NCBI RefSeq assembly: GCF_017916325.1
Contig: NC_090166.1
Span: 847,001-911,000 of the forward strand
Source of the DNA: Leishmania martiniquensis
Lineage: Eukaryota > Euglenozoa > Kinetoplastea > Trypanosomatida > Trypanosomatidae
Direction: 5' to 3'
DNA length: 64,000 bases
The position numbers and the translations under genes were made by a program. The stretch's first letter is position 1; each line of letters begins with the position of its first letter. Below the pieces are notes generated by a model. The model was not told the origin of the DNA and did not search any database. It worked only from the letters and a program-made list of their open reading frames with translations. Positions 38,065-48,243 of the stretch are shown piece after piece.

Positions 38065-41000
38065 CTACGCACGGAACACGTACGCGTTCTTGTCTGAGCG
38101 CGCCATGAAGTCCTGGCCGATGAGCCCTTCGATCTCTTGCTTGAAGTGACGCACCGTAACATCAAACACTTTTGCGTTCTTTTCGCGCACTGTGTTGTAC
38201 AGCTCGTCATGCTTGATGTGCTGCACATGCTTCATCACCTGCATGATGGAGGTCTTGATCATGTTACGGCGCTTCATGATGGTAGTGTCCTGATCCACCG
38301 TGCTAGCGATCACGCGGCGGCGCTCGGCGTTTGGCCAGTACGTGAACTCACCACGCGGGCGGTTAGGTGGACGAGTATAGTCGTAGTTGAGAGCAATGCG
38401 GACCCCACCGGACGGAGCCGCCGCACCCACGCCACAGTTGCTACTGCCAACACGAACCAGTAGCTTGTCTCGGTCGAGGCAGAGCTTCAGAACGGCCGTA
38501 ATGCGCCGCTCGTCCACGCCGGCCCACTTTGCGAGGGTTTCCATCTCCACTCCGGCCCGGCCATGCGCGGCGATGGTGAGGAAGAGTCGCTGAAGAAAGA
38601 GTGTGCCGTGAACGGTCGTCACACGGCCGCCCTCTTTGGGGTACGATAGGGTGAAGCTGGTGTACGCGTGGTCGTTCCAGTCCCACCGCAGCATACGGTT
38701 CGAGTGCTTCTCATTGTACGCGTGCTCCACCTTGCCGAGGTGCACCAGAACATCATTTGGAAAGGGTAGCGCTGCTGTCGCTGAGGTACCCATGACGGAT
38801 GCCTGCCCCGCCTGGGCGAGTAGCTCCGCCGCAGACGTGGGAAAGCTGGCAAGGGTGGCGCCGCTCTCACCCGCGTGGCCAGAAGCCGTCGCCACCGCCG
38901 CCTCCTTCTCTCCCCATAGGCGCCAGTCCAGAATGGTGGTGGAGAGCCTGATGCTTTTGGCCGGCGCCTCGGCTGCCTCCACCACACCTTCGGAGGCGGG
39001 CCTGACCTCGCTCTGCACGGAGTAGCTCATGTGGAGCTCGCGAGCAGGCTTGAGCAGGGAGGCGTCGCCGAGCCACGCGGAAAGGAACTGCTCTGCCTCC
39101 TGCTCGTGGCGTTTTTTGTTGCTCTCCAGCTCAGCGTCGGAAATGACATCAGGGGCCGGTCGAGTCAGGAGACGCTCTCGCACTGTGATGGTGTAGCGAT
39201 TGATGAACAGGTCGCGGTTCTTGATGCACCTCACCATGCGGAGAGCGCTATGCAGCTCTTCCTTGGACGTGAGAACCACGGCATCCTGCTCCGCCGCGCC
39301 GGGGGGCGGGTCGCGGGCGAGTGCAGCTGCAGCACCTGCGTTGAATGGCCGAGGGACTGGCCCCTTCGCGCCCTGTGCTGGCGGGGGCCTTGGCCGCTTT
39401 GCACCGAGCGCTCGCCCCGGCGCCCCGCTGCGCTGGCTCGCGCTCTCGATCCGAAGCAAGTATACGTGCACAGTGTACAGCAGGGGATCGGTGAGAAGAT
39501 CGGCGTACTGCCTGGGCCACCTCACTTTCATTACGCTTTGCACAGTGTCATAGAAGAGGTACTTGCAGTCTCCGAACAGGCCCGTGCCGTAGCTGGCGCG
39601 CGCGGCGGTGGCGCTGGCATCCGCAGCCATGCTCGCGCTCGATGAGGCGGAGACGGGAGGCAGCGTTTTAGCGCCGATCGCGATAAGATCGTCAAAGGCA
39701 GAGACGGAGAGCTCAAGGGAGTCCTCCGTTAGAGCGTTCCAAGCGGGCTCCACACGGCGCAGGTACTGCAGGACCGCCGTGCTCAGCCTACAGTCGGTGT
39801 CGTCTGTCTCGAGAGAGGTTGTCGCGCCGGCAGCGCTGCTTCGACCGCAGTCGTTTTCGACCTGGTCCATGGCAGCGGCGATCACGTCGTGCAGCACTTC
39901 ACCAACAACGCTCTTAAAGCAGCCCTCACCAAGGTTGAACTCTCGCATGACTTGATCGCCCACATCCAGAGACGCCCACCTCTGCATGCGGGACCCCGCC
40001 GGAAAAGAGAGATTTCGCAGCCACTTCTCCAGCGTGAGAAGCGCCGCGCAGACTCTCTGCTCGAGGGAGGAAAGCAAAAGTGAACCGCTGCATATTCCCG
40101 TGGTGGGCGGGCGCCCCAGCTCTGCCGCAGCTTTCTCGTCGCCAGACCCCGTGGCCGCGTCAGTCCCCATCGCAGCGCCGGCGACACCATGGCCTCTGAG
40201 GTTGAGCGGAGTTGTGGAGAGCAGCGCAGACAGCAGTGGACGAAGCGCCTCGCGCACCATAGCGCTCAGCACCGTCGGCCCGTGCAGAAACGAGCCAGTC
40301 AGCTTTGGGACATGATAGAGCACCTGCTGTTGCGTGTGCGCTGCCAAGTCCGGCGGCGTCTTCACGTCCCAACAGAAGAGCTGCACTAGCATGAGAGAGG
40401 TACCCCAGTCACTCATCTCGTTGCGCTCTACAAACTTCGCTGTGGATTCCATGAACGCGGGGTAATCCACCAGAAGCTGCTTTAGGACTGGGCCACAGCG
40501 CGCGAAGAGACCATCGTCGGCATCAGACGCTGCCGCACCCGTCAGCTCCCGTTGCTGGCGCTGAATGAGCTCCAACGTTTTGCTTGGGGGAAAGTGTGAG
40601 AGGCAGGCGTTCTTGACGTGCCCGAGAACGAGCGCATCGAGGGTCGCACGCACCTCCAGGCTGGCTGCGGTGCTGCTCTCTCGCTTCGATTCGACCTCCG
40701 CCACGAGGGAGGCAATGCAGTGAATCGCCTGGTCGAGGTGCTGCTCGCTGATGAAGGCCTCGCGCTTCGCGGACTGCTGGAGATCCAGCGCGCCGAGAAA
40801 GAGCAGGATCGATCGGAAGAGCCACCGTGGCGTCCGGAGTGACTCGAGGAAATCTTCCCCCAACGTCAAAATGGAAAGGGCGCCGCACCGTCCATCCGGG
40901 GCGGTCACCGCCGCTGAGGACGGCAGGAGGCGCGTGTGTGATGAAATGTGCGAGAGAAGGCCCTGCACCACCTTCAGTGCGAGCACCATCTCGCGGCAAC

Positions 41001-41625
41001 ACCGGACAATGCTGACGAAGTACGGGCTCATGGTCAACGTGGGCGTACTGATCGTGCGGGCCGCCTCTACACATCGCGATACGAGGTCCACACCCTCCAT
41101 GCCAAGCAACTTCAGCTCTTGCACACACGCATCCTCCCGTGCGGTGATGTTGAGCTCGGCGAACAGCGTGTCCATGCGCTCCTGAAAGTAAATGACAATG
41201 CCGCGAACCCACTCTCGCGCCAAGGCACGCCCACCCTCGTGGCCTAGGCTCACCGCCGCCGCGGCGCGATCTGCCTGCTGAAACGTAATTGACCACGAGA
41301 GGATACGGTTCGTGACGGCGCGTGTGTTTCGGATATTCTGGCCGCCGCGCACCACCATCTCGCCGTTCATCTCGCGCAGCATCGTCTGCCACCTGGCCGC
41401 GATCTCTGGTGGGCTCGACCCCAGCCGCGCCACCGATGGTGAGCCTGCAGAGGAGACGAAGAAGTCCCGCAGAGGGATTCGCCCCTCGCCACGTGACCCG
41501 CTGATGAGGGAGGCGCTCGCGTTGTCGCTCTCGGAGCTGCGCTTGGGGAGTAGTCTGTCGTAGATCATATCCAGCTTCTGCAGTTCTGCGAGCTCATCTT
41601 CGGTGAAATCGGTACCGAAGCCCAT
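38065..41625 (-). CDS. Cullin (scaffold of a cullin-RING ubiquitin ligase), unusually large
   Basis: The protein has 1,186 residues from the ATG giving MGFGTDFTEDELAELQKLD; the upstream open frame is a hydrophobic translation of the splice region. The N-terminal two thirds are helical, as in cullin repeats. The cullin-homology part is recognised by RDLFINRYTITVRERLL and by VEHAYNEKHSNRMLRWDW ... TLFLQRLFLTIAAHG (the 'HSGRKL.W' region and following winged helix). The C-terminus is a typical cullin neddylation domain (RRNMIKTSIMQVMKHVQHIK ... IEGLIGQDFMAR ... YVFRA), with the predicted Nedd8-acceptor at Lys1132. Cullins usually have 740-900 residues; extra length comes from Ala/Ser/Pro-rich inserts, including one near residue 815-840 (AKRPRPPPAQGAKGPVPRP). 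Which adaptor it uses is not clear. Confidence 0.88.
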   Translation of the reverse strand: MGFGTDFTEDELAELQKLDMIYDRLLPKRSSESDNASASLISGSRGEGRIPLRDFFVSSAGSPSVARLGSSPPEIAARWQTMLREMNGEMVVRGGQNIRNTRAVTNRILSWSITFQQADRAAAAVSLGHEGGRALAREWVRGIVIYFQERMDTLFAELNITAREDACVQELKLLGMEGVDLVSRCVEAARTISTPTLTMSPYFVSIVRCCREMVLALKVVQGLLSHISSHTRLLPSSAAVTAPDGRCGALSILTLGEDFLESLRTPRWLFRSILLFLGALDLQQSAKREAFISEQHLDQAIHCIASLVAEVESKRESSTAASLEVRATLDALVLGHVKNACLSHFPPSKTLELIQRQQRELTGAAASDADDGLFARCGPVLKQLLVDYPAFMESTAKFVERNEMSDWGTSLMLVQLFCWDVKTPPDLAAHTQQQVLYHVPKLTGSFLHGPTVLSAMVREALRPLLSALLSTTPLNLRGHGVAGAAMGTDAATGSGDEKAAAELGRPPTTGICSGSLLLSSLEQRVCAALLTLEKWLRNLSFPAGSRMQRWASLDVGDQVMREFNLGEGCFKSVVGEVLHDVIAAAMDQVENDCGRSSAAGATTSLETDDTDCRLSTAVLQYLRRVEPAWNALTEDSLELSVSAFDDLIAIGAKTLPPVSASSSASMAADASATAARASYGTGLFGDCKYLFYDTVQSVMKVRWPRQYADLLTDPLLYTVHVYLLRIESASQRSGAPGRALGAKRPRPPPAQGAKGPVPRPFNAGAAAALARDPPPGAAEQDAVVLTSKEELHSALRMVRCIKNRDLFINRYTITVRERLLTRPAPDVISDAELESNKKRHEQEAEQFLSAWLGDASLLKPARELHMSYSVQSEVRPASEGVVEAAEAPAKSIRLSTTILDWRLWGEKEAAVATASGHAGESGATLASFPTSAAELLAQAGQASVMGTSATAALPFPNDVLVHLGKVEHAYNEKHSNRMLRWDWNDHAYTSFTLSYPKEGGRVTTVHGTLFLQRLFLTIAAHGRAGVEMETLAKWAGVDERRITAVLKLCLDRDKLLVRVGSSNCGVGAAAPSGGVRIALNYDYTRPPNRPRGEFTYWPNAERRRVIASTVDQDTTIMKRRNMIKTSIMQVMKHVQHIKHDELYNTVREKNAKVFDVTVRHFKQEIEGLIGQDFMARSDKNAYVFRA

Positions 41626-41668
41626 TATCGAAGCGGTTGCTGGTGCGCTTGTGTATGCGTGTGCGTGT

Positions 41669-41696
41669 GAGGAGATAGGGAGAGGGAGGGGGGAGG
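41669..41696 (-). promoter_or_regulatory. Polypyrimidine tract of the cullin gene
   Basis: A 28-base near-pure purine run on the plus strand begins 44 bases upstream of the cullin ATG. Plus-strand CT at 41648-41649 (AG on the coding strand) is a candidate spliced-leader acceptor. Confidence 0.5.
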
Positions 41697-42574
41697 CCCA
41701 CGACGGCAAGAGAGAGAGTGAGCAGTCTGTGCTACAGGTGTGGCACCCAGAGGAAGATCGAAGCTGGCAAGTCGTGCGGGCCCACCTCAAGGCCTCACAA
41801 CAAAGAATAAACACACGCACACACACAAATACACGCACAAAAGGACTGCTGTACACGAAGAAAGAGGGTGTTGAGGGTGGTCAAGGGAGAGTCAGGGGGG
41901 AAGAAAAAGCAGAAGGTGGGTAAGAGACTGTGTCGCCGGAGAAGTTTCGGAGGCGAGACAGGCCGCGTGGTCTAGCGCAAGGCGATGGCGAAAGGGGTGG
42001 GGGGTGGGGGAAGGGAGAGGAGGAAGCAGTGCATTGACATTGTCGCTCGAATGCGGTGCTGCCATCTGCTACAATCGATGCGCAGGCGCTTCTGTGCGTG
42101 CTTGTGCGCGCTCTACCAGGTGTGACGAGGAAGAGGAGGCGTGAGTGGCTCTCACACGCTTTGGGATCGAGACGGTAGTGTGAGCAAGAGAGTGCCCGAG
42201 GGATGGAGCCGCTTCGCTGCCGCACACTTCGTTTGCCCTCTCGCTACACTCCGCCTCACCCTCCTCCTCCCACGGGCAGGGCAGCAAAAGGCAGCGGGCT
42301 GGCTTTCCATGTCACTGTTATGTTGTTGAGATGCACAGGTGGAGACGATGCGCGCACAGCAAGTAAGTGGAAGAGCCAAGTCAGCCATCAACGATAGTAT
42401 TCCATATGTCCCTCTCTCCCTCTGTCAGGTCACGCAGCGACAAGTATGTGACGTTTTTTTTTCGTCTTTAGCGCGACGTTGCGTGTCTGTCTGCGTCGAG
42501 CTCGAGCCACAAGTTCAAGTCGGAGGCCCCTTTCGTGAAAAGGCTTCCGATGCCTCCTTGGCCGCACCCACGGA

Positions 42575-42600
42575 GTGTGTGTGTGTGTGTGCGTGTGCGT
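42575..42600. repeat. (GT)n microsatellite
   Basis: GT alternation with two C substitutions near the end. Confidence 0.88.
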
Positions 42601-43985
42601 GGAGGAGGAGGAAGAAGGGGGGCAGCGAAGGGAGAGGCGAGCTGGGAGCGACGTGGAGGGAGGTGAGGCAAAAGACGGCAGACCAAACACAGCAGGGAAG
42701 GCAACGGGGAACAACACCGACCACAACACACAAAAAAACGAGCGAGCAAAGAAGACGCGAGGACAGAGTGTGTGCGTGTTTGTGTGTGTGTGTGCGGGTC
42801 TGAGGATGCATCAACGGCGCACCCAAAGCGGGGGCGGACGCCCGACATCTGTGCCACCATCCTTTGGGACGGGGGCACCGAGCCAGCGACAGAGAAGAGG
42901 GGCCAAGACACGCACCCGCATGAGGATTAAGGAGACCATCGGCTTCAAAGATGCCAGACAGGCCGATGCTCAGTAAGAGAGGGAGTCGACAGGAGGGAAG
43001 GGGAGCGACGCAAAGCAGAAAAGACAGTCGCACACACGCACATACACACACGCGTATGGAGGGGGTACATATACAACCTCCACGCACTAGGACAGTATCT
43101 GACATGTGCGAAACACCTCGCCTGCACGTAGACGCACTCACACGACGCCGCGTCGAGGTCACATCAGCAATAAGAGAGGTCGCTGCCACCACACACAGAT
43201 ACACGGAGGGAGAGAGAAGGGAGCTAGCACTGCGGCGGCCGAGGTGCAGCAAAGAAACCAATACCCGCGAGGGAGTGTGCATGCGTGATGACGAGGCAGC
43301 CTGGGGGAGGAGAAGGGGAGGGGCCATGCCAAGGACCTCAGCAGCGTGTCTCTCTACACCTCCGCATCACCTTATCTTTCCGCTGCCTCCATCTTGTATG
43401 CGACTGCGTGTGCGTCTTGTGCATGAGGGATGGGGAGAGAGCAAAGGGAGGGAGGGAGGGGGGATGGCACAGGCGTTCATTGGGCCGGAGAAGCGGACGC
43501 GAAAGGGAGCCGGTGCAGCGCCTACCCCAGCGATGAAACACCGCCTATGCGAATTGACAGCAAAGGGGGAGAGAGAGATGGCGCACAGACGTGCACTTGT
43601 GCGCTGAGTGGAAGCGAGCCGAGAGCTGATGCAACTCTTGCGCGGTTGTCATCGACGAGAAAAAGGGCACCCAAGGGTGGGTGGGTGGATGGGGGGAACA
43701 AAAATGAACAGAAAAGATGACACTCGGCCTCACTACGGAATCGAAACGGACGACTCGAGCCCTTTTTTCCGGTACGGTGTGATGGATGGAGACAGGCGCT
43801 TAGGGAGGCGGATGGCGCAAAGGGGAGGGGGAGGGGGCGGCGAGAGAGTGCGATGGCCTTTCGGGCGATTTCTCGCTTTCCACTCCGTCAGGAGGAGGTG
43901 ATGCGGACAAGATGTCCACCCATAGAGGAGGCCCGTTGGCGGCGCTGCAGAGTCGATGGTGAAGCACTGAGGTGCGCCTTCCTAT

Positions 43986-44009
43986 ACATATATATGTATA
44001 TATATATAT
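43986..44009. repeat. (TA)n tract
   Basis: TA alternation interrupted once by TATGTA. It is similar to the TA tracts in the 5.7 and 57.8-58.4 kb intergenic regions. Confidence 0.85.
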
Positions 44010-44850
44010 CTCAGAGCGGGCGAAGCGGCCCTCTCTCCCTCCGAACAACAACAAAAAAAGAAGGGAAGGTGAGGGAGACTGCTGGAGGGAGGGGGGCAGC
44101 GGCAGAGATACAGATGTCACGCAACAAAAATCACGCGCAACGCAGCGAAGCACCCCCCCACAAAAAAACAGTCGGCCAAGATGAGCGGGCCATGCAAGGA
44201 GATAGGTCAAGGCAGCTCCTTTCGCTGAGCTCACCTGAACGAATGCAGCGAAAGAGGGAGTTACTTGGCCCTTACGACTCAACGGCTGCCCCCTTCCCCC
44301 TCCTCAACTCACGAAAAAAATGAAGATTGCCTTTTTTCCGTTCCGCGGTTGGGCGCTTTCGCTGATCGCCGCCCACCTCGTCATCTCGCTCGGGGATGCG
44401 GCGCTGTAATCATTCGCCGGCCACACGAACTGGGGCACTGTCCATAGCACAACGGTGGCCTGGGCGGCAGTGACTGCAGAGCTCCCGCCGAAGATGGTGC
44501 GCGCAGGTGGAGCAGTGCAGCCGTGCAGGCAACGCACGCTCTTGATACGGGCACTACTGGTCATTCTCACGGGTAAGGGGGTGGGGGAGGACCGCGCGTG
44601 CCGGGCGAGGGGGTTGCAGCGACAGCGTGGGGGATGCTACGTGCGCCGTGGGAAAGAGGCACGGGCGCAAGCCCCTTTGGCGGCTCTCAGTCGACTGCCC
44701 TAATAGGGCATCTATGAGGTCGCCACAGGAGCAGTGCCGCCGAGTAGCGCTGTCAGGTTTGTTTCCTTGCTTGCCGAAGCGCCCGCTCGGGGCCACCAAA
44801 GCAGGAGAGCGCACTGGTGCAGGCTGCCTCTCACGTCGCCAGCCGGCTCT

Positions 44851-46005
44851 TCAGAAGGGCGGCCCCCCGGGTGTGCGCTCTCTCCTCGCGCCAAGCGCGA
44901 AAGACGGCCTTGAAAAGGACGCGTCTTCTCTCTGATGAATCCCCGACTCCTGGGGAGAGATGCCTTCGAAGGCGGACCTCTTTTGACGAGCGCGGCTGGC
45001 GCGAAATGGGGTGAGGGGGGAGAGGAGGCGCCACAACGGCGACTTGGGGGTGACTTCCGGCGGCCCTGTTTGTATTCGCAGAAAATAGTCGTTGGCGGGG
45101 TTGTGCTCGTAATCAGCGCCCTCGCCGTATACCTCGTCCGCGGACTTTCGGTGTCGGCGTCGCTTCGCGCGGCGGAGCTCAGCCAGAAGGAGCATCTCGC
45201 GGCTCTCGCGGAGCCGCTGCTCTTCTAGAAGTATGGCGGCAGTACGTGCATCTGTCTCGGTGTCCGCCACCGTCCCATTGCTGCTGCTAGCGCCGTCGCC
45301 CTGCTCCTGCTGTCGCGCCGGCGTGAGGCTTAGCGGTGGTGTCAGTGTTGCGCTTTCAGCGTTGCTTGCCCCACCACCAGCCCGCAAAATTCGAGACTCG
45401 CCGTCCCTCGGCTGGTTCCCGAACGGCGTCACACTCGCTGGCGTCACCGCGTCGTCTTCGGTGTAGAAATCGCTGTCATCCTCGCTAGTTGTGTGGCGCT
45501 GAATCTCCTGCCCGTCAAGCAGCATCTGCATCACATCCGGACCCGGATCCGCGTCCATGGGTCGCCCGTTCGTAAGAAGCTCCTCGAGTGGCCTACGGGA
45601 TATGCGCAGCGCCTCCTCATCAAGACGGCTGTCCTCCTGCTCGTTCGCCAGCTGGATCTCAAGATTTTGCCGCTCCGTGCCACTTCCACGGCGGTTGCGC
45701 AAGGTCCGCCTGGCGCTGACCTCCGGCCGGTTCGGGAGCTGAAACGCGAGCGACACCCCCTCTACCGCTTCGCCACGCTCGATGAGCAGCAGCACGACAT
45801 CCCGAAGTCGCCGTTCACGCCACTGCGCCTGCTCCTGCTGCTGCCGTTGTCGCGCCCGCGCCACGCGCCGCTCCCTCTCGCGGCTGTAGCTGCGCGCGTT
45901 GTCATTGTTTACGCAGACCCCCAAGATAACGAGGATGACGGCGAAGCCGAGGAATATGCCGAGGGTGATGCCGACACCGAGGGCGACAGGGGTTTGGGAT
46001 CTCAT
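44851..46005 (-). CDS. Single-pass membrane protein with long charged tail
   Basis: The protein has 384 residues from the ATG giving MRSQTPVALGVGITLGIF. Residues about 8-31 form one strong TM segment (GVGITLGIFLGFAVILVILGV), directly followed by an Arg-rich stretch (RSYSRERERRVARARQRQ). By the positive-inside rule the N-terminus is lumenal or outside and the tail cytosolic. The tail is Gln/Glu/Arg-rich, partly coiled-coil (35-75 and near 270-310) and otherwise disordered with acidic and Ser patches (SEDDSDFYTEDD). No enzymatic domain is seen. It resembles the many type-III or signal-anchored proteins of unknown role in trypanosomatids. The frame upstream of the ATG (to 46284) is low-complexity His/Thr repeats from a (GT)n tract and is excluded. 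Confidence 0.75.
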   Translation of the reverse strand: MRSQTPVALGVGITLGIFLGFAVILVILGVCVNNDNARSYSRERERRVARARQRQQQEQAQWRERRLRDVVLLLIERGEAVEGVSLAFQLPNRPEVSARRTLRNRRGSGTERQNLEIQLANEQEDSRLDEEALRISRRPLEELLTNGRPMDADPGPDVMQMLLDGQEIQRHTTSEDDSDFYTEDDAVTPASVTPFGNQPRDGESRILRAGGGASNAESATLTPPLSLTPARQQEQGDGASSSNGTVADTETDARTAAILLEEQRLRESREMLLLAELRRAKRRRHRKSADEVYGEGADYEHNPANDYFLRIQTGPPEVTPKSPLWRLLSPLTPFRASRARQKRSAFEGISPQESGIHQREDASFSRPSFALGARRERTPGGPPF

Positions 46006-48243
46006 GTGCGCTGGGGAAGCCGCCACGTGAGTCCGCACTGCCTCCTGCGTCGTTGGTCGTTCAAGTGTTTGGTTGTCTGTGCGTGTATGTGTGTGTGTGT
46101 ACACCCATACACACTCACTTTCGTTGCCCCCTAATGGAAGGCGCAGCCGGTGTTGATCTGAGCAATGCGGGGGTGCTGCAGGACCGCGATCGGACAGGGA
46201 GCAAACGGATTGCGGTGCGCAGGAGCAAAGCAAAACGGTCTCTGTACACACGCGCCCTCTTCCCCTTCGAACAGACACACTCACTCACAACAGACACAAA
46301 GTAATGCAAAGAAGAAAAGGAGCTGAACAGAGAGAAAAAAAGGAGGGAGAGCGAAAAGCCGCGCCGCACAACCGATCCCAAGTCAAAGGGTCTCGTCGAC
46401 TGCGCTCGTCGCTGGCTGCCGCGCAATCACCATTACCCGGCAAAATGGATGCGCCCAATCGAAAAGGAAGCACGCAGACACACAGAGTGTGGGCGGCAGA
46501 CCGAAGAGCGTGCACCAGCGGCAACACGCACCACCCAAACACGCACGCACACCACGTGACGAGGTGGGGTGACGCTCCACTTTGGGCGCGGGGCGTGGTG
46601 GGGGGAAAAGGGGGTACACCGCAACACACAGAGTTTGCCCGAAGGAAAGTGCCACGCCCAACAACAACAGCAAAAAAAACGGCGCTCGACTCGCGGAGGC
46701 GGAGGCGTGCAGAAATCCGTGAAGCGAAGGCAGCAAACCAAAGAAGGCAACAGAAGAGGAAATGCCGCAATCGATGGAGAGAGACAGAGAGAGGGGCGAC
46801 GTAAGTTGGCGAGAAGGGGAGAGCGAACAGGTGGGCAAACGGAGGGGGGAGGTGAGAGAGGGAGCCAGAGGAAGAGAAAGAGAGAGAGGCCGCGGAGGAA
46901 CACGCACAGACACAGATACGCCGCCTTCCAGGGGAGGAAAAGAAGAGGGGCAAAGAGAGCGAGTGATGACGGGGTGTACCCTGTGGCTCTCTTTACATCG
47001 AAGCGTGATGCCGCAACGCGCACAAGAGAGAGAGACGAAGATTATTCGTGGACGGATAGACGGAGCTCTTGAGCGAATTGGGGAGGGCAGCGAGGAGTAA
47101 AGCGAGAGAGCCTGCAAACAAGGTGAAGAGAGGAAGCCGAAGCGATTGTACGTCGATGCAGGTAACCAACGAACAGAAAAAAAAAACATGCAACAACAAT
47201 AGACCACGCCGGGGTGAGGAGGAGGGGATCTCTTTGCCACAAACGAGCTCACTGGCACACAAAACGGAAGCCGATGCCCTCACTCGTTCGGGACGCGGAG
47301 GAGACCGTTCTAGAAGAAAAGAGGAAAGGCCGGCTTGGTTCACGTGGAAACCAGTTACGTAAGGTGTTGTACCGCACGCGTGCTCATGTATATGTAAATG
47401 TTTGTCTGCCGGCGTGCGTAGGCGACTGCGCCCTTTCTCTCTGTATGTCACTGCAGGCAGTGAGAGAGGTGGTGGTGGGGGGAGGAAGCAGGAATCGAAT
47501 GCAGAAGCAATATGAAGTGCCGAGAAAGACGTGCGTGTCTCGCTGTGTCGGTGCAAGCGCAGCGAGAGAGAGGGTGAGAGAGGAGGTCAGTCGGTCTTGC
47601 TCTCGAGAGCTTTAACCGTGGGCGCTTCTATATATATTTATGTATGTCTGCCTGTGTGTATGTGTGCAGATATGGCCGCCGCCGGGGTGGTGGTGGTGAT
47701 GGTGGGGGCCTTTGCAGATCCGCTACACAACTGCGCGCGTGCTGGGAGGGGAGTGGGGTGAGGGGGAGGGTGGGTGTTGGAGGCGGTATCAGATCAGAAG
47801 AAAAGAGATGCAGTAATGAGGATGTGGAGAGTCGGGAGAGCGGAACGTGCTGCTTGTCCGTAAATGCGCCAGTGGCAGATGTTGGGCGGATTCGCTTACA
47901 GCGCAACCGATGCTGGCGGCGAAGCGATAAGGACGGAGAGAGGGAGACAGAGAGACGGTTTCCCCGGCGTAAGCCGGAGCAGACAGTCTTCTGTCAAGAC
48001 CGTCGCGGTCGGCCGTGGAGATGATTTAGAGATTCCTCGTTGAGTAGATGGCGTAGACGCGCTACCTACTGCTCAGTCACAGGAAGCGAGGTGGCCGCGG
48101 CAGCGAGTCGTGGGCTAGATGAGCGCCTCTCCTCAACCGCAAAAGATAGAGAAGGCCACGCAGGGTCGGGGCCCGCTTGTTGTACTGCCGATTTATCTGT
48201 GTGTGATCACATGCTCGTCCCTCTCATACAATAGATGGGGGCG
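46006..48243. other. Long intergenic region (2.2 kb)
   Basis: Plus strand extremely purine-rich in 46310-46360 and 46770-46960, which makes long Ser/Leu/Phe/Pro frames on the minus strand (46285-46953, 46383-47258) that are not genes. A (GT)n tract lies at about 46081-46100, and TA-rich sequence at 47629-47645. No gene seen. Confidence 0.6.

Larger units (their letters stand above)
41626..44850. other. Long intergenic region (3.2 kb)
   Basis: Contains a (GT)n tract at 42575-42600, a TA-rich tract at 43986-44009, many CA/GT runs (42778-42795, 43030-43052), and GA/GGGG-rich plus-strand blocks (41995-42030, 42600-42665, 43435-43470, 43810-43850). The block about 44,330-44,830 is GC-balanced and lacks the purine bias, so it may be the 3' UTR of the membrane-protein gene or a degenerate retroposon. 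Open frames are low-complexity. No gene called. Confidence 0.5.

Noticed and set aside
42515..43327. 270-residue minus-strand open frame
   Set aside because: Long Cys/Val/His/Thr dipeptide runs come from GT/CA microsatellites; no conserved segment.
46285..47258. Two long overlapping minus-strand open frames (222 and 291 residues)
   Set aside because: Overlap each other in different frames and show only Ser/Leu/Phe/Pro/Cys low complexity from pyrimidine-rich DNA.
47461..47520. Sequence resembling a tRNA T-loop (GGAATCGAAT) on the plus strand
   Set aside because: No acceptor stem, anticodon arm or D-arm could be built around it.
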